This document shows positions 16,616 through 24,156 of a stretch of DNA of 64,000 nt, one piece after another. Positions within the stretch are counted from its first letter, which is position 1, and each line of letters opens with the position of its first letter. Origin of the DNA: JBCBSP01 sp039819095 (GTDB lineage Bacteria > Pseudomonadota > Alphaproteobacteria > Caulobacterales > Maricaulaceae); assembly GCA_039819095.1 (NCBI GenBank), contig JBCBSP010000001.1, positions 248,001 to 312,000 on the forward strand, given 5' to 3'. The translations under genes were made by a program, and so were the position numbers. Under the pieces are notes generated by a model. That model made no database searches. It was not told the origin of the DNA and saw only the letters and a program-made list of their open reading frames with translations.

Positions 16616-18031
16616 CTAAAAGTGAAGCGCGCGCCCGTACGCGTCGAGCACGCTCTCATGCATCATCTCCGAAAGGGTCGGGTGCGGGAAGATGACCTGC
16701 ATCAGCTCTGCTTCGGTGGTCTCCAGCGTTTTGCCGACCGCATAGCCCTGAATAAGCTCTGTGACTTCGGTTCCGATCATGTGCGCGCCAAGCAATTCAC
16801 CGGTATCCGCGTCAAAGACGGTCTTGATCAGGCCCTCGTCCTCGCCAAGCGCGATCGCCTTGCCATTGGCCATAAAGGGGAAGCGGCCGACCTTCACATT
16901 GCGCCCGTCCGCCTTCGCCCTGGCCTCGGTCAGGCCGACTGAGGCGACCTGGGGGTGGCAGTAAGTGCAGCCTGGAATATTCGTCTTGTCGATGGCGTGC
17001 GCGTCGAGCCCGGCGATCTTCTCAACGCAGACCACGCCTTCATGGGAAGCCTTGTGTGCGAGCCAGGGCGCGCCGGCCACGTCACCGATAGCGTAAAGCC
17101 CGGGCACGCCGGTTGCGCCATACCCGTCCGCGATGACATGGCCGCGATCAATCTTCACGCCCAGCGATTCCAGACCGAGGCCCTCGACATTGCCGGTGAT
17201 GCCGATGGCCAGAACGACGCGTTCCACCTCGACGATTTCGGTCTTGCCGGACTTCGTCTTGATGCGCGCCTTGACCGTATCGCGCCCCTTATCCAGGGCC
17301 TCCACCTGAGCGGAGGTATGGATGGTCATGCCCTGCTTCTTGAAGGCTTTCTCAGCGAAAGCCGAGATCTCCGCATCCTCAGCCGGCAGCACGCGATCCA
17401 CCATCTCCACCACGGTCACGTCCGCGCCCATCGTGTTGTAGAAGCTGGCGAACTCGATGCCGATCGCGCCTGAGCCGATGACGAGCATCGATTTCGGCAT
17501 GGTCTCGGGGACCATGGCTTCCTTATAGCTCCAGATGAAGCGGCCATCCGGCTCCAGCCCCGCGGCGGGAACCGTGCGCGCGCGCGCGCCTGTGGCGAGT
17601 ATGACGTTCGAAGCCTTGTAGCTGGCCTCCTTGCCGGACGCGTCGGTCACGATCACGCGCGGCGCCGGGCTGGCCTTTTCCAGGCGCGCCTCGCCATCAA
17701 TCACCGTGATCTTGTTCTTCTTCATCAGATGCGCGACGCCGGACGAGAGCCGCCCGGCCACGCCGCGAGAGCGCTTGACGACCTTGGCGATGTCGAAGCT
17801 GGCCTTGTCCACCTTAAGGCCAAACGAATCAGCGTGCTGGATCAGGCCGTAAATCTCCGAGGTTCGCAGCAGCGCCTTGGTGGGAATGCAGCCCCAGTTC
17901 AGACAGACACCGCCCAGGTGCTCGCGCTCGATGATGGCGGTCTTCATGCCCAGCTGGGCAGCCCGGATCGCGGCTACATACCCGCCAGGACCGGCGCCGA
18001 TGACGATGAGATCAAACTGAGTGTCGGCCAC
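16616..18031 (-). CDS. lpdA: Dihydrolipoyl dehydrogenase (E3)
   Basis: FAD flavoprotein that reoxidises dihydrolipoyl groups of 2-oxo acid dehydrogenases, producing NADH. The 471 residues show the FAD-binding GAGPGGYVAAIRAAQLG, the redox-active disulfide GGVCLNWGCIPTKALL (Cys43/Cys48), the NAD-binding GSGAIGIEFASF, a second FAD motif YAIGDVAGAPWLAHKA, and the C-terminal active-site HPHPTLSE-type segment IFPHPTLSEMMHE (catalytic His-Glu). Start is GTG at 18031, with GGAG seven bases upstream. It is not in the pdh operon (45-50 kb) but probably serves it or the 2-oxoglutarate complex. About 120 bases separate it from the beta-helix gene, with no operon link evident. Confidence 0.95.
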   Translation of the reverse strand: MADTQFDLIVIGAGPGGYVAAIRAAQLGMKTAIIEREHLGGVCLNWGCIPTKALLRTSEIYGLIQHADSFGLKVDKASFDIAKVVKRSRGVAGRLSSGVAHLMKKNKITVIDGEARLEKASPAPRVIVTDASGKEASYKASNVILATGARARTVPAAGLEPDGRFIWSYKEAMVPETMPKSMLVIGSGAIGIEFASFYNTMGADVTVVEMVDRVLPAEDAEISAFAEKAFKKQGMTIHTSAQVEALDKGRDTVKARIKTKSGKTEIVEVERVVLAIGITGNVEGLGLESLGVKIDRGHVIADGYGATGVPGLYAIGDVAGAPWLAHKASHEGVVCVEKIAGLDAHAIDKTNIPGCTYCHPQVASVGLTEARAKADGRNVKVGRFPFMANGKAIALGEDEGLIKTVFDADTGELLGAHMIGTEVTELIQGYAVGKTLETTEAELMQVIFPHPTLSEMMHESVLDAYGRALHF

Positions 18032-18219
18032 AATACTGCTCCGCGCTGCTGGACCCCGGCTTGATGCGCGCGCCAGCCGCCAAAATCAACACGCAGCGAG
18101 CGCCCTTGGCTCTGATGAGCGCGCTCGTCGGCGCATCGCGGCAGGGCGATTTACCATTAATAGTTGATGTCAAGCATTTTTTTCTCTTTTAGGTATAAGC
18201 CTAATTCGGTTAAGGTTAA

Positions 18220-18241
18220 TTGTCGCCTTGGGGGCGATCAA
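18220..18241 (+). promoter_or_regulatory. 5-prime leader hairpin before the first collar gene
   Basis: TCGCC (18223-18227) pairs with GGCGA (18233-18237) around a TTGGG loop, and TTG/CAA outside extends the stem with one bulged T. It lies 26 bases before the start codon, just after an AT-rich stretch (18150-18220, TATAAG at 18194) that probably holds the promoter. The 235-base gap 18032-18266 shows no other gene. Confidence 0.4.
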
Positions 18242-18266
18242 CACAAGCAATAAGGGACCGGGCATT

Positions 18267-18869
18267 ATGAAACGACTACTGATGGCTGCTGCCGCAGCCG
18301 CGTCTCTGGCTGCAGGGCTTCAAGCCGCGCCGGCGAGCGCGCAACAGGACAACTTCATCGGCGAAGTACGGATTTTCCCCTATCCGTCGTTCTGCCCACG
18401 CTCCTGGACCCCGGCGCATGGCCAGTTATTGAGCATTGCTCAGAATACGGCGTTATTCTCGCTTTACGGAACGACCTTCGGCGGTGATGGGCGCAGCACG
18501 TTCGGCGTTCCTGATTTGCGCGGTCGCGCTCCGATGGGCGAAGGACGCGGTCCCGGCCTTACGGCACGCATTCAGGGTCAGAAGTTCGGATCAGAGCAAG
18601 TCACGCTAACCGTCGCGCAAATGCCGGCTCACAACCATTATGTCCGCGCCTCATCGGCCGGCGCCAATTCAGCGTCCTTCGCAAACGCGGGCTGGGGCAG
18701 CTTTGGTTCGGCGTTCGCAGCCTACCGCTCCGGCGGTACGCTTGATCAGCAGGCCAACAGCTCAGCGCTCAGCATGGCGGGGGGCGACCAGCCTCACTTC
18801 AACATGCAACCGAGCCTGGTGCTGCGCTACTGCGTCGCCACCGAAGGCCTTTATCCGTCGCGCAGCTAG
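18267..18869 (+). CDS. Secreted phage-tail-collar domain protein 1 (MdpB-like)
   Basis: First of five tandem paralogues. 200 residues with a signal peptide (MKRLLMAAAAAASLAAG, cleavage near ASA-QQ at 25). The mature part begins IGEVRIFPYPSFCPRSWTPAHGQ and continues TTFGGDGRSTFGVPDLRGRAPMG, the phage tail collar (Phage_Collar, microcystin-dependent protein MdpB-like) signature. Cys43 and a Cys in LRYCVATEG near the end are conserved in all five copies and could form a disulfide. The collar domain in phages links tail fibre parts; in bacterial chromosomes its role is mostly unknown. The signal peptide argues for a periplasmic or surface location. The start is chosen at the signal peptide ATG, with AAGGGA nine bases upstream. 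Genes 1 to 3 appear to be one transcript. Confidence 0.85.
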   Translation: MKRLLMAAAAAASLAAGLQAAPASAQQDNFIGEVRIFPYPSFCPRSWTPAHGQLLSIAQNTALFSLYGTTFGGDGRSTFGVPDLRGRAPMGEGRGPGLTARIQGQKFGSEQVTLTVAQMPAHNHYVRASSAGANSASFANAGWGSFGSAFAAYRSGGTLDQQANSSALSMAGGDQPHFNMQPSLVLRYCVATEGLYPSRS

Positions 18870-18937
18870 GCGCCGCGATCTGACCGGCGCTGGTCATCAC
18901 GACCGCAAGCGCCGCCCGACACGATCAAGGAAATCTG

Positions 18938-19549
18938 ATGATGAAAACTCTTCTTTCGAGCACCGCCGCAGCGGTCATGCTCGCAACTGGCGCAGCGACG
19001 ATGAGCGCCGCGCCCGCCTCAGCCCAGGACCCCTTCCTCGGTGAAATGCGGATCATGCCGTATACGTTCTGTCCGCGTGGATGGCTTGGGGCTGAAGGTC
19101 AGCTTCTTCCGATTAACCAGAACCAGTCTTTGTTTTCGCTCTACGGCACGGTCTATGGCGGAGATGGGCGGACCAGTTTCGCTCTTCCCGATCTTCGCGG
19201 ACGGTCACCGCTCGGCGAAGGTCAGCAAACCAGCACGACATCGGCTCGGATCACTGGACAGCAAACAGGCGCTGAGACGGTCACGCTCACAGTCGCCGAA
19301 TTGCCGGCGCACACGCACGCATTCCGTGCTTCGTCGCAGACACCGGATGTCGGGTCGGTCAACGGCGCAGGTTGGGGCGATTTCGGCATGACCTTCGCCG
19401 CCTACAACTCCGGCGGGCAGCTCAACGAACAGGCGCGTTCCGACGCCATCACCAATACCGGCGGGAATCAGTCCCACAACAATATCAGTCCCACGCTGGT
19501 GATCCGCTACTGCGTTGCGACCCAGGGGGTCTTCCCGTCCCGCAACTGA
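18938..19549 (+). CDS. Secreted phage-tail-collar domain protein 2
   Basis: Second paralogue, 203 residues. Signal peptide MMKTLLSSTAAAVMLATGA, cleavage near ASA-QD at 31. Mature start FLGEMRIMPYTFCPRGWLGAEGQ, then VYGGDGRTSFALPDLRGRSPLGEG, then AELPAHTHAFRAS and the C-terminal VIRYCVATQGVFPSRN. The pattern HTH/HNH after AELPAH corresponds to the metal-binding-like histidines commonly seen in collar and tail-fibre tips. A second ATG directly follows the first, so the start could be 18941. AAGGA lies six bases upstream. The 68-base gap from copy 1 has no terminator, supporting co-transcription. Confidence 0.85.
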   Translation: MMKTLLSSTAAAVMLATGAATMSAAPASAQDPFLGEMRIMPYTFCPRGWLGAEGQLLPINQNQSLFSLYGTVYGGDGRTSFALPDLRGRSPLGEGQQTSTTSARITGQQTGAETVTLTVAELPAHTHAFRASSQTPDVGSVNGAGWGDFGMTFAAYNSGGQLNEQARSDAITNTGGNQSHNNISPTLVIRYCVATQGVFPSRN

Positions 19550-19621
19550 GGTTCGAACTGACATCTCGCCTCGTTGCTCTGTGAACCAACAAGGCGGCGA
19601 GGATTGAAAGGAATGAACGAT

Positions 19622-20221
19622 ATGAAACGACTTCTCATGACCGTGGCTGCCGCGGCAAGCCTGACCGCCGGCATCGGCGCCGCGCCCGCCTCAGCCCAGG
19701 AACCTTTTCTCGGCGAAGTTCGCATTCTGCCGTACGGCTTCTGCCCGCGAGGCTGGACTGAGGCGGATGGCAAACTTCTGCCGGTCAGCCAGTTCGATGC
19801 CCTCTTCTCCTTGTACGGTACGACGTTTGGCGGAGATGGCCGCACGACCTTCGGTGTCCCGGATTTTCGTGGGCGCTCACCGATGGGCATCGGCAGCGGC
19901 CCAGGTCTGACGACAAGACAGCAGGGCCAGAAGCCCGGCGTTGAAACGGTGACGCTGACCGTGGCGCAGATGCCCAGCCATAATCATCGTGTGCAGGGAA
20001 CCACGAGTGCTCCGAATACGGGAACACTTAACGGCAATAGCTGGGGCAATTTCGCGACCGTAGGCAATGATGCCTATCACAGCGGCGGCACGTTGGATCT
20101 GACCGCTCGCACCGATACGATCGGCATGACGGGCGGCAGTCAAAGCCATCCGAATATTCAACCGGTCTTAGTGCTTCGCCACTGCTTGGCGACAATTGGA
20201 ACTTACCCGTCCAGAAACTAG
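19622..20221 (+). CDS. Secreted phage-tail-collar domain protein 3
   Basis: Third paralogue, 199 residues, signal peptide MKRLLMTVAAAASLTAGIGA with cleavage near ASA-QE. Mature start FLGEVRILPYGFCPRGWTEADGK, collar motif TTFGGDGRTTFGVPDFRGRSPMG, then AQMPSHNHRVQGT and VLRHCLATIGTYPSRN. The C-terminal motif has His instead of Tyr before the conserved Cys. I prefer ATG 19622 because AAAGGA lies nine bases before it; the in-frame ATG 19613 touches that site directly. A strong terminator follows, closing the first three-gene unit. Confidence 0.85.
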   Translation: MKRLLMTVAAAASLTAGIGAAPASAQEPFLGEVRILPYGFCPRGWTEADGKLLPVSQFDALFSLYGTTFGGDGRTTFGVPDFRGRSPMGIGSGPGLTTRQQGQKPGVETVTLTVAQMPSHNHRVQGTTSAPNTGTLNGNSWGNFATVGNDAYHSGGTLDLTARTDTIGMTGGSQSHPNIQPVLVLRHCLATIGTYPSRN

Positions 20222-20250
20222 GTTTGCGTTTCTCGGACTCTGAGAATAAA

Positions 20251-20283
20251 GGGGTCGGCATCGCGCCGGCCCCCTTTTTTATA
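20251..20283 (+). terminator. Intrinsic terminator after collar gene 3
   Basis: GGGGTCGGC (20251-20259) and GCCGGCCCC (20265-20273) form a nine-pair stem (one G-U) around ATCGC and are followed by a run of six T (20275-20280). It begins 30 bases after the stop of copy 3 and splits the collar cluster into two transcription units. Confidence 0.9.
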
Positions 20284-20368
20284 TGAGTAAATAGCTACCT
20301 CAATTGTGCGGTAAGCTTCTAGTTATGTTGATAGAATAATTCGTTTAAAAAGAGATATAAAAATAAGC

Positions 20369-20398
20369 TATGATTGTAAGGCCGCACAGCTCTGCGGC
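20369..20398 (+). promoter_or_regulatory. Probable -10 box and 5-prime-end hairpin before collar gene 4
   Basis: An AT-rich stretch (about 20281-20375) ends in TATGAT (20369-20374), a good -10 box. Seven bases later GCCGCA (20381-20386) pairs perfectly with TGCGGC (20393-20398) around CAGCTC. A transcript starting about 7 bases after the -10 would begin exactly at this hairpin, a layout known to protect RNA 5-prime ends. I find no convincing -35. Confidence 0.5.
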
Positions 20399-20423
20399 TT
20401 CACAACACATAGGAGCCTTCGCC

Positions 20424-21020
20424 ATGAAACGCCTGCTTCTGACGACTGCCGCAATCGCCGGCATGACCGCCAGTTTCGCCGCCGCGCCAGCTTCCGCCCA
20501 GCCCTATTACGGTGAGGTGCGGATGTTCGCGAACACCTATTGTCCACGCAACTGGGCGGAAACCGATGGCCAGATCCTGGCGATCTCATCGAACCCGGCG
20601 CTTTATTCCCTCATCGGGACCATGTATGGCGGGAATGGTGTGAGCACGTTCGGGCTTCCCGACATCCGCGGGCGCAGCCCGATGCATCTCGGAACCGGGC
20701 CTGGTCTCACCACGCGCTTTCAGGGCCAGATGCTGGGCTTTGAAGACGTCATCCTGACCGTCGCCGAGATGCCGTCCCACAATCACCTCATCCGCGCCAG
20801 CTCAGCCGCCGCCAATACCGGCTCGCTTAATGGCGGGGGCTGGGGTGATTTCGGCGCCGCCTTTGACGCTTTTAATGCCGGCGGCCTGCTTGATCAGACG
20901 GCGCGTTCAGACGCTGTCAGCTCCGCCGGCGGCAACCAGCCGCATTACAATATGCAACCGAATACGGTTCTGCGCTTCTGCATCAACCTGTCCGACGGGG
21001 TCTATCCGCCGCGCAACTGA
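20424..21020 (+). CDS. Secreted phage-tail-collar domain protein 4
   Basis: Fourth paralogue, 198 residues, signal peptide MKRLLLTTAAIAGMTASFAA with cleavage near ASA-QP. Mature start YYGEVRMFANTYCPRNWAETDGQ, collar motif TMYGGNGVSTFGLPDIRGRSPMHLG, then AEMPSHNHLIRAS and VLRFCINLSDGVYPPRN. It is closer to copy 5 than to copies 1-3 (GNGVSTF versus GDGRSTF; FC instead of YC; shared LLDQTARSD-type segment), so copies 4-5 and 1-3 form two subfamilies. AGGAG lies eight bases before the ATG. It starts a separate two-gene transcript. Confidence 0.85.
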   Translation: MKRLLLTTAAIAGMTASFAAAPASAQPYYGEVRMFANTYCPRNWAETDGQILAISSNPALYSLIGTMYGGNGVSTFGLPDIRGRSPMHLGTGPGLTTRFQGQMLGFEDVILTVAEMPSHNHLIRASSAAANTGSLNGGGWGDFGAAFDAFNAGGLLDQTARSDAVSSAGGNQPHYNMQPNTVLRFCINLSDGVYPPRN

Positions 21021-21074
21021 GGCGGTTTCTCGTTGTCATAAACGAAAACCCACCTTCAATAAGGAGATTGATCC

Positions 21075-21668
21075 ATGAAACGCTTACTTATGACCGCCAC
21101 TGCAGCGGCGGCGCTCGTCGCCGGTTTGGCGCCGTCGGCGAACGCCCAGGACGCCTATCTCGGTGAGGTGCGCATCTTCGCCAACACATTCTGCCCGGCC
21201 GGATGGATGCGAACCGATGGCCAGCTGCTTTCCCCCGGCTCTTACCCGGCTCTGTTCAGCCTCTTTGGAGATATCTATGGCGGGAATGGCGTGAGCACGT
21301 TCGCGCTTCCAGACATCCGCGGGCGCAGCCCGATGCATGTCGGAACCGGGCCTGGCCTCACCACGCGCTTTCAGAGCCAGATGCTGGGCCTTGAAGACGT
21401 CGTCCTTATCGAGTCGGAAATGCCGATACACACGCACACCATCCGCGCCAGCTCCGCGGCCCCCAACACCGGTTCTCTGAACAATGCGGGATGGGGTGAT
21501 TTCGGGGCGTCTTTTCCCGCATTCAACTCCGGCGGTCCGCTTGACCAGACCGCGCGCAGTGATGTGATGAGCTACGAAGGCGGCGGTTATCCGCACGAGA
21601 ATATGCAGCCGAACACCGTGCTTCGGTTCTGCATCAGTCTCGATGGGATTTATCCGCCACGAAACTGA
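21075..21668 (+). CDS. Secreted phage-tail-collar domain protein 5
   Basis: Fifth paralogue, 197 residues, signal peptide MKRLLMTATAAAALVAGLAP with cleavage near ANA-QD. Mature start YLGEVRIFANTFCPAGWMRTDGQ, collar motif DIYGGNGVSTFALPDIRGRSPMHVG, then SEMPIHTHTIRAS and VLRFCISLDGIYPPRN. Long nucleotide stretches match copy 4 (for example around 20630-20700 and 21280-21350), pointing to recent duplication or gene conversion. AAGGAG lies eight bases before the ATG. A strong terminator follows. Confidence 0.85.
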   Translation: MKRLLMTATAAAALVAGLAPSANAQDAYLGEVRIFANTFCPAGWMRTDGQLLSPGSYPALFSLFGDIYGGNGVSTFALPDIRGRSPMHVGTGPGLTTRFQSQMLGLEDVVLIESEMPIHTHTIRASSAAPNTGSLNNAGWGDFGASFPAFNSGGPLDQTARSDVMSYEGGGYPHENMQPNTVLRFCISLDGIYPPRN

Positions 21669-21694
21669 CCGCTTCAGTGACCAGACTTTACGAA

Positions 21695-21724
21695 GGGAGC
21701 CGGTTCGCCGGCTCCCTTTTGTTT
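21695..21724 (+). terminator. Intrinsic terminator after collar gene 5
   Basis: GGGAGCCGG (21695-21703), loop TTCG, and CCGGCTCCC (21708-21716) form a perfect nine-pair stem with a stable tetraloop, followed by TTTTGTTTG. It closes the collar cluster. Confidence 0.93.
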
Positions 21725-21809
21725 GCCGACGGATCACGCATACCCGTTGACGCTGCTGGCCACGCCGTGATGATGCGGCTCAAACCGTATTGGACCGGAG
21801 CCGCTTTTC

Positions 21810-22709
21810 ATGTCCGTTGAAGCCCTGCGTACGCCAGAGGATCGCTTCGCCGATCTTCCCGGCTTCGCCTACTCGCCTCACTATGTCGACACGCTTGCAG
21901 GCTATGAGGGCCTGCGCATGGCTTTTATCGACGAAGGTCCGCGCACAGGCGCGCCGACTTTCCTGTGTCTGCATGGCGAGCCGAGCTGGTCCTATCTCTA
22001 TCGGAAAATGGCGCCGGTCTTCCTCGAGGCCGGCGCGCGCGTGGTCGCGCCGGACCTGTTCGGCTTTGGACGGTCCGACAAGCCCGTCGATGACGCTGTC
22101 TACACGTTCGACTGGCACCGCGAGAGCCTGAAGCGTTTCATCGAGCATCTCGATCTGAGCGATATCTGCCTGGTCTGTCAGGACTGGGGCGGGCTTTTAG
22201 GTCTCACCCTGCCCATGGACGCGCCTGATCGCTTCAGCCGGCTTCTGGTGATGAACACCGCGATCGGCGTCGGCAAAGGCGCCAGCGACGGCTTCATGGC
22301 CTGGCGGGACTATATGGCGAACACGCCTGATCTGGATGTCGGGGCGCTGATGAAGCGCGCCACCCCGATCATGAATGAGGCCGAGTCCGCCGCCTACAGC
22401 GCACCTTTCCCCGATCATCGCTATAAGGCCGGGGTTCGCCGCTTCCCCCAGCTCGTCCCGATCAGGCCGGAGATGGACGGCGTTGAGACCGGAATTGCGG
22501 GGGCCAGGTTCTGGAGTGAGGACTGGACTGGGGAAAGCTTCATGGCCATCGGCATGCAGGATCCCGTTCTCGGCCCGGAAACCATGGCCTGGCTGCGCAG
22601 CGTCATCCGCAATTGCCCTGAACCCATGCAGATCGCCGATGGCGGCCATTTCGTTCAGGAATGGGGCGAACCCATCGCCCGCGCCGCGATCAAGCATTTC
22701 GCTCTGTGA
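21810..22709 (+). CDS. dhmA: Haloalkane dehalogenase, subfamily I
   Basis: 299-residue alpha/beta hydrolase that cleaves carbon-halogen bonds of haloalkanes by water, giving alcohol and halide. Subfamily I signatures are clear: HGEPSWSYLYRKM (oxyanion segment), DLFGFGRSDKP, the nucleophile motif VCQDWGGLLGLTLPM (Asp, with adjacent Trp for halide binding), the acid in GMQDPVLG, and the catalytic His in DGGHFVQEWGE. The cap region contains MAWRDYM, which may give a second halide-binding Trp. The order and motifs follow Xanthobacter DhlA. It stands alone after the collar cluster terminator. The native substrate cannot be told from sequence, and the symbol is by similarity only. Confidence 0.88.
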   Translation: MSVEALRTPEDRFADLPGFAYSPHYVDTLAGYEGLRMAFIDEGPRTGAPTFLCLHGEPSWSYLYRKMAPVFLEAGARVVAPDLFGFGRSDKPVDDAVYTFDWHRESLKRFIEHLDLSDICLVCQDWGGLLGLTLPMDAPDRFSRLLVMNTAIGVGKGASDGFMAWRDYMANTPDLDVGALMKRATPIMNEAESAAYSAPFPDHRYKAGVRRFPQLVPIRPEMDGVETGIAGARFWSEDWTGESFMAIGMQDPVLGPETMAWLRSVIRNCPEPMQIADGGHFVQEWGEPIARAAIKHFAL

Positions 22710-22768
22710 CAAGGTTTTGAGCACGCGGCGGCTTCCGCCATCGCGCGGGCGGGTTTAAACGCCCTATC

Positions 22769-23245
22769 ATGCTGTTTCTCAACCTTGCTCATCTTCCCGA
22801 CGGGCCGCTCATGGCGGTTGACCCGGGCATGAAGACCATCGGCGTTGCGGTGTGTGACGCCGAACGCCGGGTCGTTACCCCGCTGACCACCATCGAACGC
22901 AGCAAATTCACGCAGGACGCCGCCCAGCTGTTTGCGCTGTATGATGAACGAGCCTGCAGCGGTCTAATCATCGGCCTTCCGGTTCACATGGATGGCGGCG
23001 ACGGAAAACGGGCTCAGTCGGCCCGGTCGCTGGCCACCAATCTTCTTCGCCTGCGCGATATCGCGATCGGATATCAGGACGAACGCCTGTCCACCTTCGC
23101 CGCTGAGGAACGCCTGCGTGAAGCGGGCGTGCGGCCGGAGGACTTCAAGCGCTATGTCGATGCTGAAGCCGCCGCAATCATTCTTGAAAGCGCCCTTCAG
23201 GCGATCAGCGACGCGAAATCAACACCGCCCGACGCCCCGTCATGA
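22769..23245 (+). CDS. ruvX: Putative pre-16S rRNA nuclease RuvX/YqgF
   Basis: 158-residue RNase H-fold protein of the YqgF family, which completes 16S rRNA 5-prime maturation. The motif LMAVDPGMKTIGVAVCD holds the first catalytic Asp; GLIIGLPVHMDGG and YQDERLSTFAAEERL (catalytic Glu) and the C-terminal VDAEAAAIILESAL (catalytic Asp) follow. The length is a little above the 140 typical, because of a short N-terminal extension. It ends in a 4-base overlap with the first AEC transporter. Confidence 0.93.
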   Translation: MLFLNLAHLPDGPLMAVDPGMKTIGVAVCDAERRVVTPLTTIERSKFTQDAAQLFALYDERACSGLIIGLPVHMDGGDGKRAQSARSLATNLLRLRDIAIGYQDERLSTFAAEERLREAGVRPEDFKRYVDAEAAAIILESALQAISDAKSTPPDAPS

Positions 23246-24156
23246 GCCCGGTCGTTGACGCCCTCATCCCGATCGCCGGCGTCATTGCGCTGGGCTGGGG
23301 TTTGCGGCGGTCCGGTCTGGTCGCCGCCGAGCTTTGGGCGGGCGTGAACCGACTTGCCTATCAGGCGCTCCTGCCGGCCCTGCTTTTCTCCACGATTTCA
23401 CGCGCCGATTACGCCAGCCTGCCCGCCGGCCCCTTTCTGATCGCCGTGACGCTCGGCTTTCTCGCCATGGGCGCGATTGCGCTCTGCCTGAGGGTCCTGC
23501 CGGTTGACGGACCCGGCTACACCTCGCTCTTCCAGGGCGCGGTGCGATGGAATGGCTTCGTGCTGCTGGCGCTCGCAGGAAGCGCGTTTGGGGCTGAAGG
23601 CGAGGCTCTGGCTGCGCTCGTTTTCGCGCCGACCGTGCCTCTGATCAACATCATGTGCGTTGCGGTGCTGACGATCTGGGGCGCCAGCGCGATGAAGCCC
23701 GATGCGCGCCGGGTCGCGCTTCGCATCATCACCAACCCGCTGATCATCGCTTGTCTGGCGGGCGCAGCGGCGAACGCGCTTCAGCTCTTCCAGACCGGTC
23801 CGGTCGCCGATACCGCAGAGCTCGCCGGACGCGCCGCCCTGCCCCTGATCCTCTTGTGCGTCGGCGCGGGACTGGACTTCACAGCGCTGAAGACCCGCCC
23901 GAGCCTTTTGACTCTGGCGGTAACCCTGAAACTGATCGTCGCTCCGCTCGTGTTTTACGCGCTGGGACGGATGCTCGGCGTGGAAGGGCTGGCCCTGACC
24001 ATACTGACGGCTGTCGGCGCGACGCCTGGAGCAGTGGCGTCCTACGTGCTGGCCCGCGAGCTGGGAGGCGATGCGCGCCTGACCGCCGGTCATGTCACCG
24101 CCACAACGCTTCTGGCCTTCCTGTCCCTGCCCTTCTGGATCGCTTTCGCATCATGA
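23242..24156 (+). CDS. AEC-family transporter 1 (auxin efflux carrier-like)
   Basis: 304-residue membrane protein with about ten segments, in two five-helix halves typical of the AEC/BART fold: helices in VDALIPIAGVIALGWGLRRS, LPALLFSTISR, AVRWNGFVLLALAGSAFG, and in the second half LPLILLCVGAGLDF and ILTAVGATPGAVASYVLARE. Family members export or exchange carboxylates (malate, for example); the substrate here is unknown. It overlaps ruvX upstream and the second AEC gene downstream by four bases each, so all three are translationally coupled. Confidence 0.85.
   Translation: MSPVVDALIPIAGVIALGWGLRRSGLVAAELWAGVNRLAYQALLPALLFSTISRADYASLPAGPFLIAVTLGFLAMGAIALCLRVLPVDGPGYTSLFQGAVRWNGFVLLALAGSAFGAEGEALAALVFAPTVPLINIMCVAVLTIWGASAMKPDARRVALRIITNPLIIACLAGAAANALQLFQTGPVADTAELAGRAALPLILLCVGAGLDFTALKTRPSLLTLAVTLKLIVAPLVFYALGRMLGVEGLALTILTAVGATPGAVASYVLARELGGDARLTAGHVTATTLLAFLSLPFWIAFAS

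Noticed and set aside
18267..21668. Prophage or tailocin remnant
   Set aside because: Only the collar domain is phage-like. There are no sheath, tube, baseplate, lysis or integrase genes, each copy has a signal peptide, and GC content and codon use match the neighbours.
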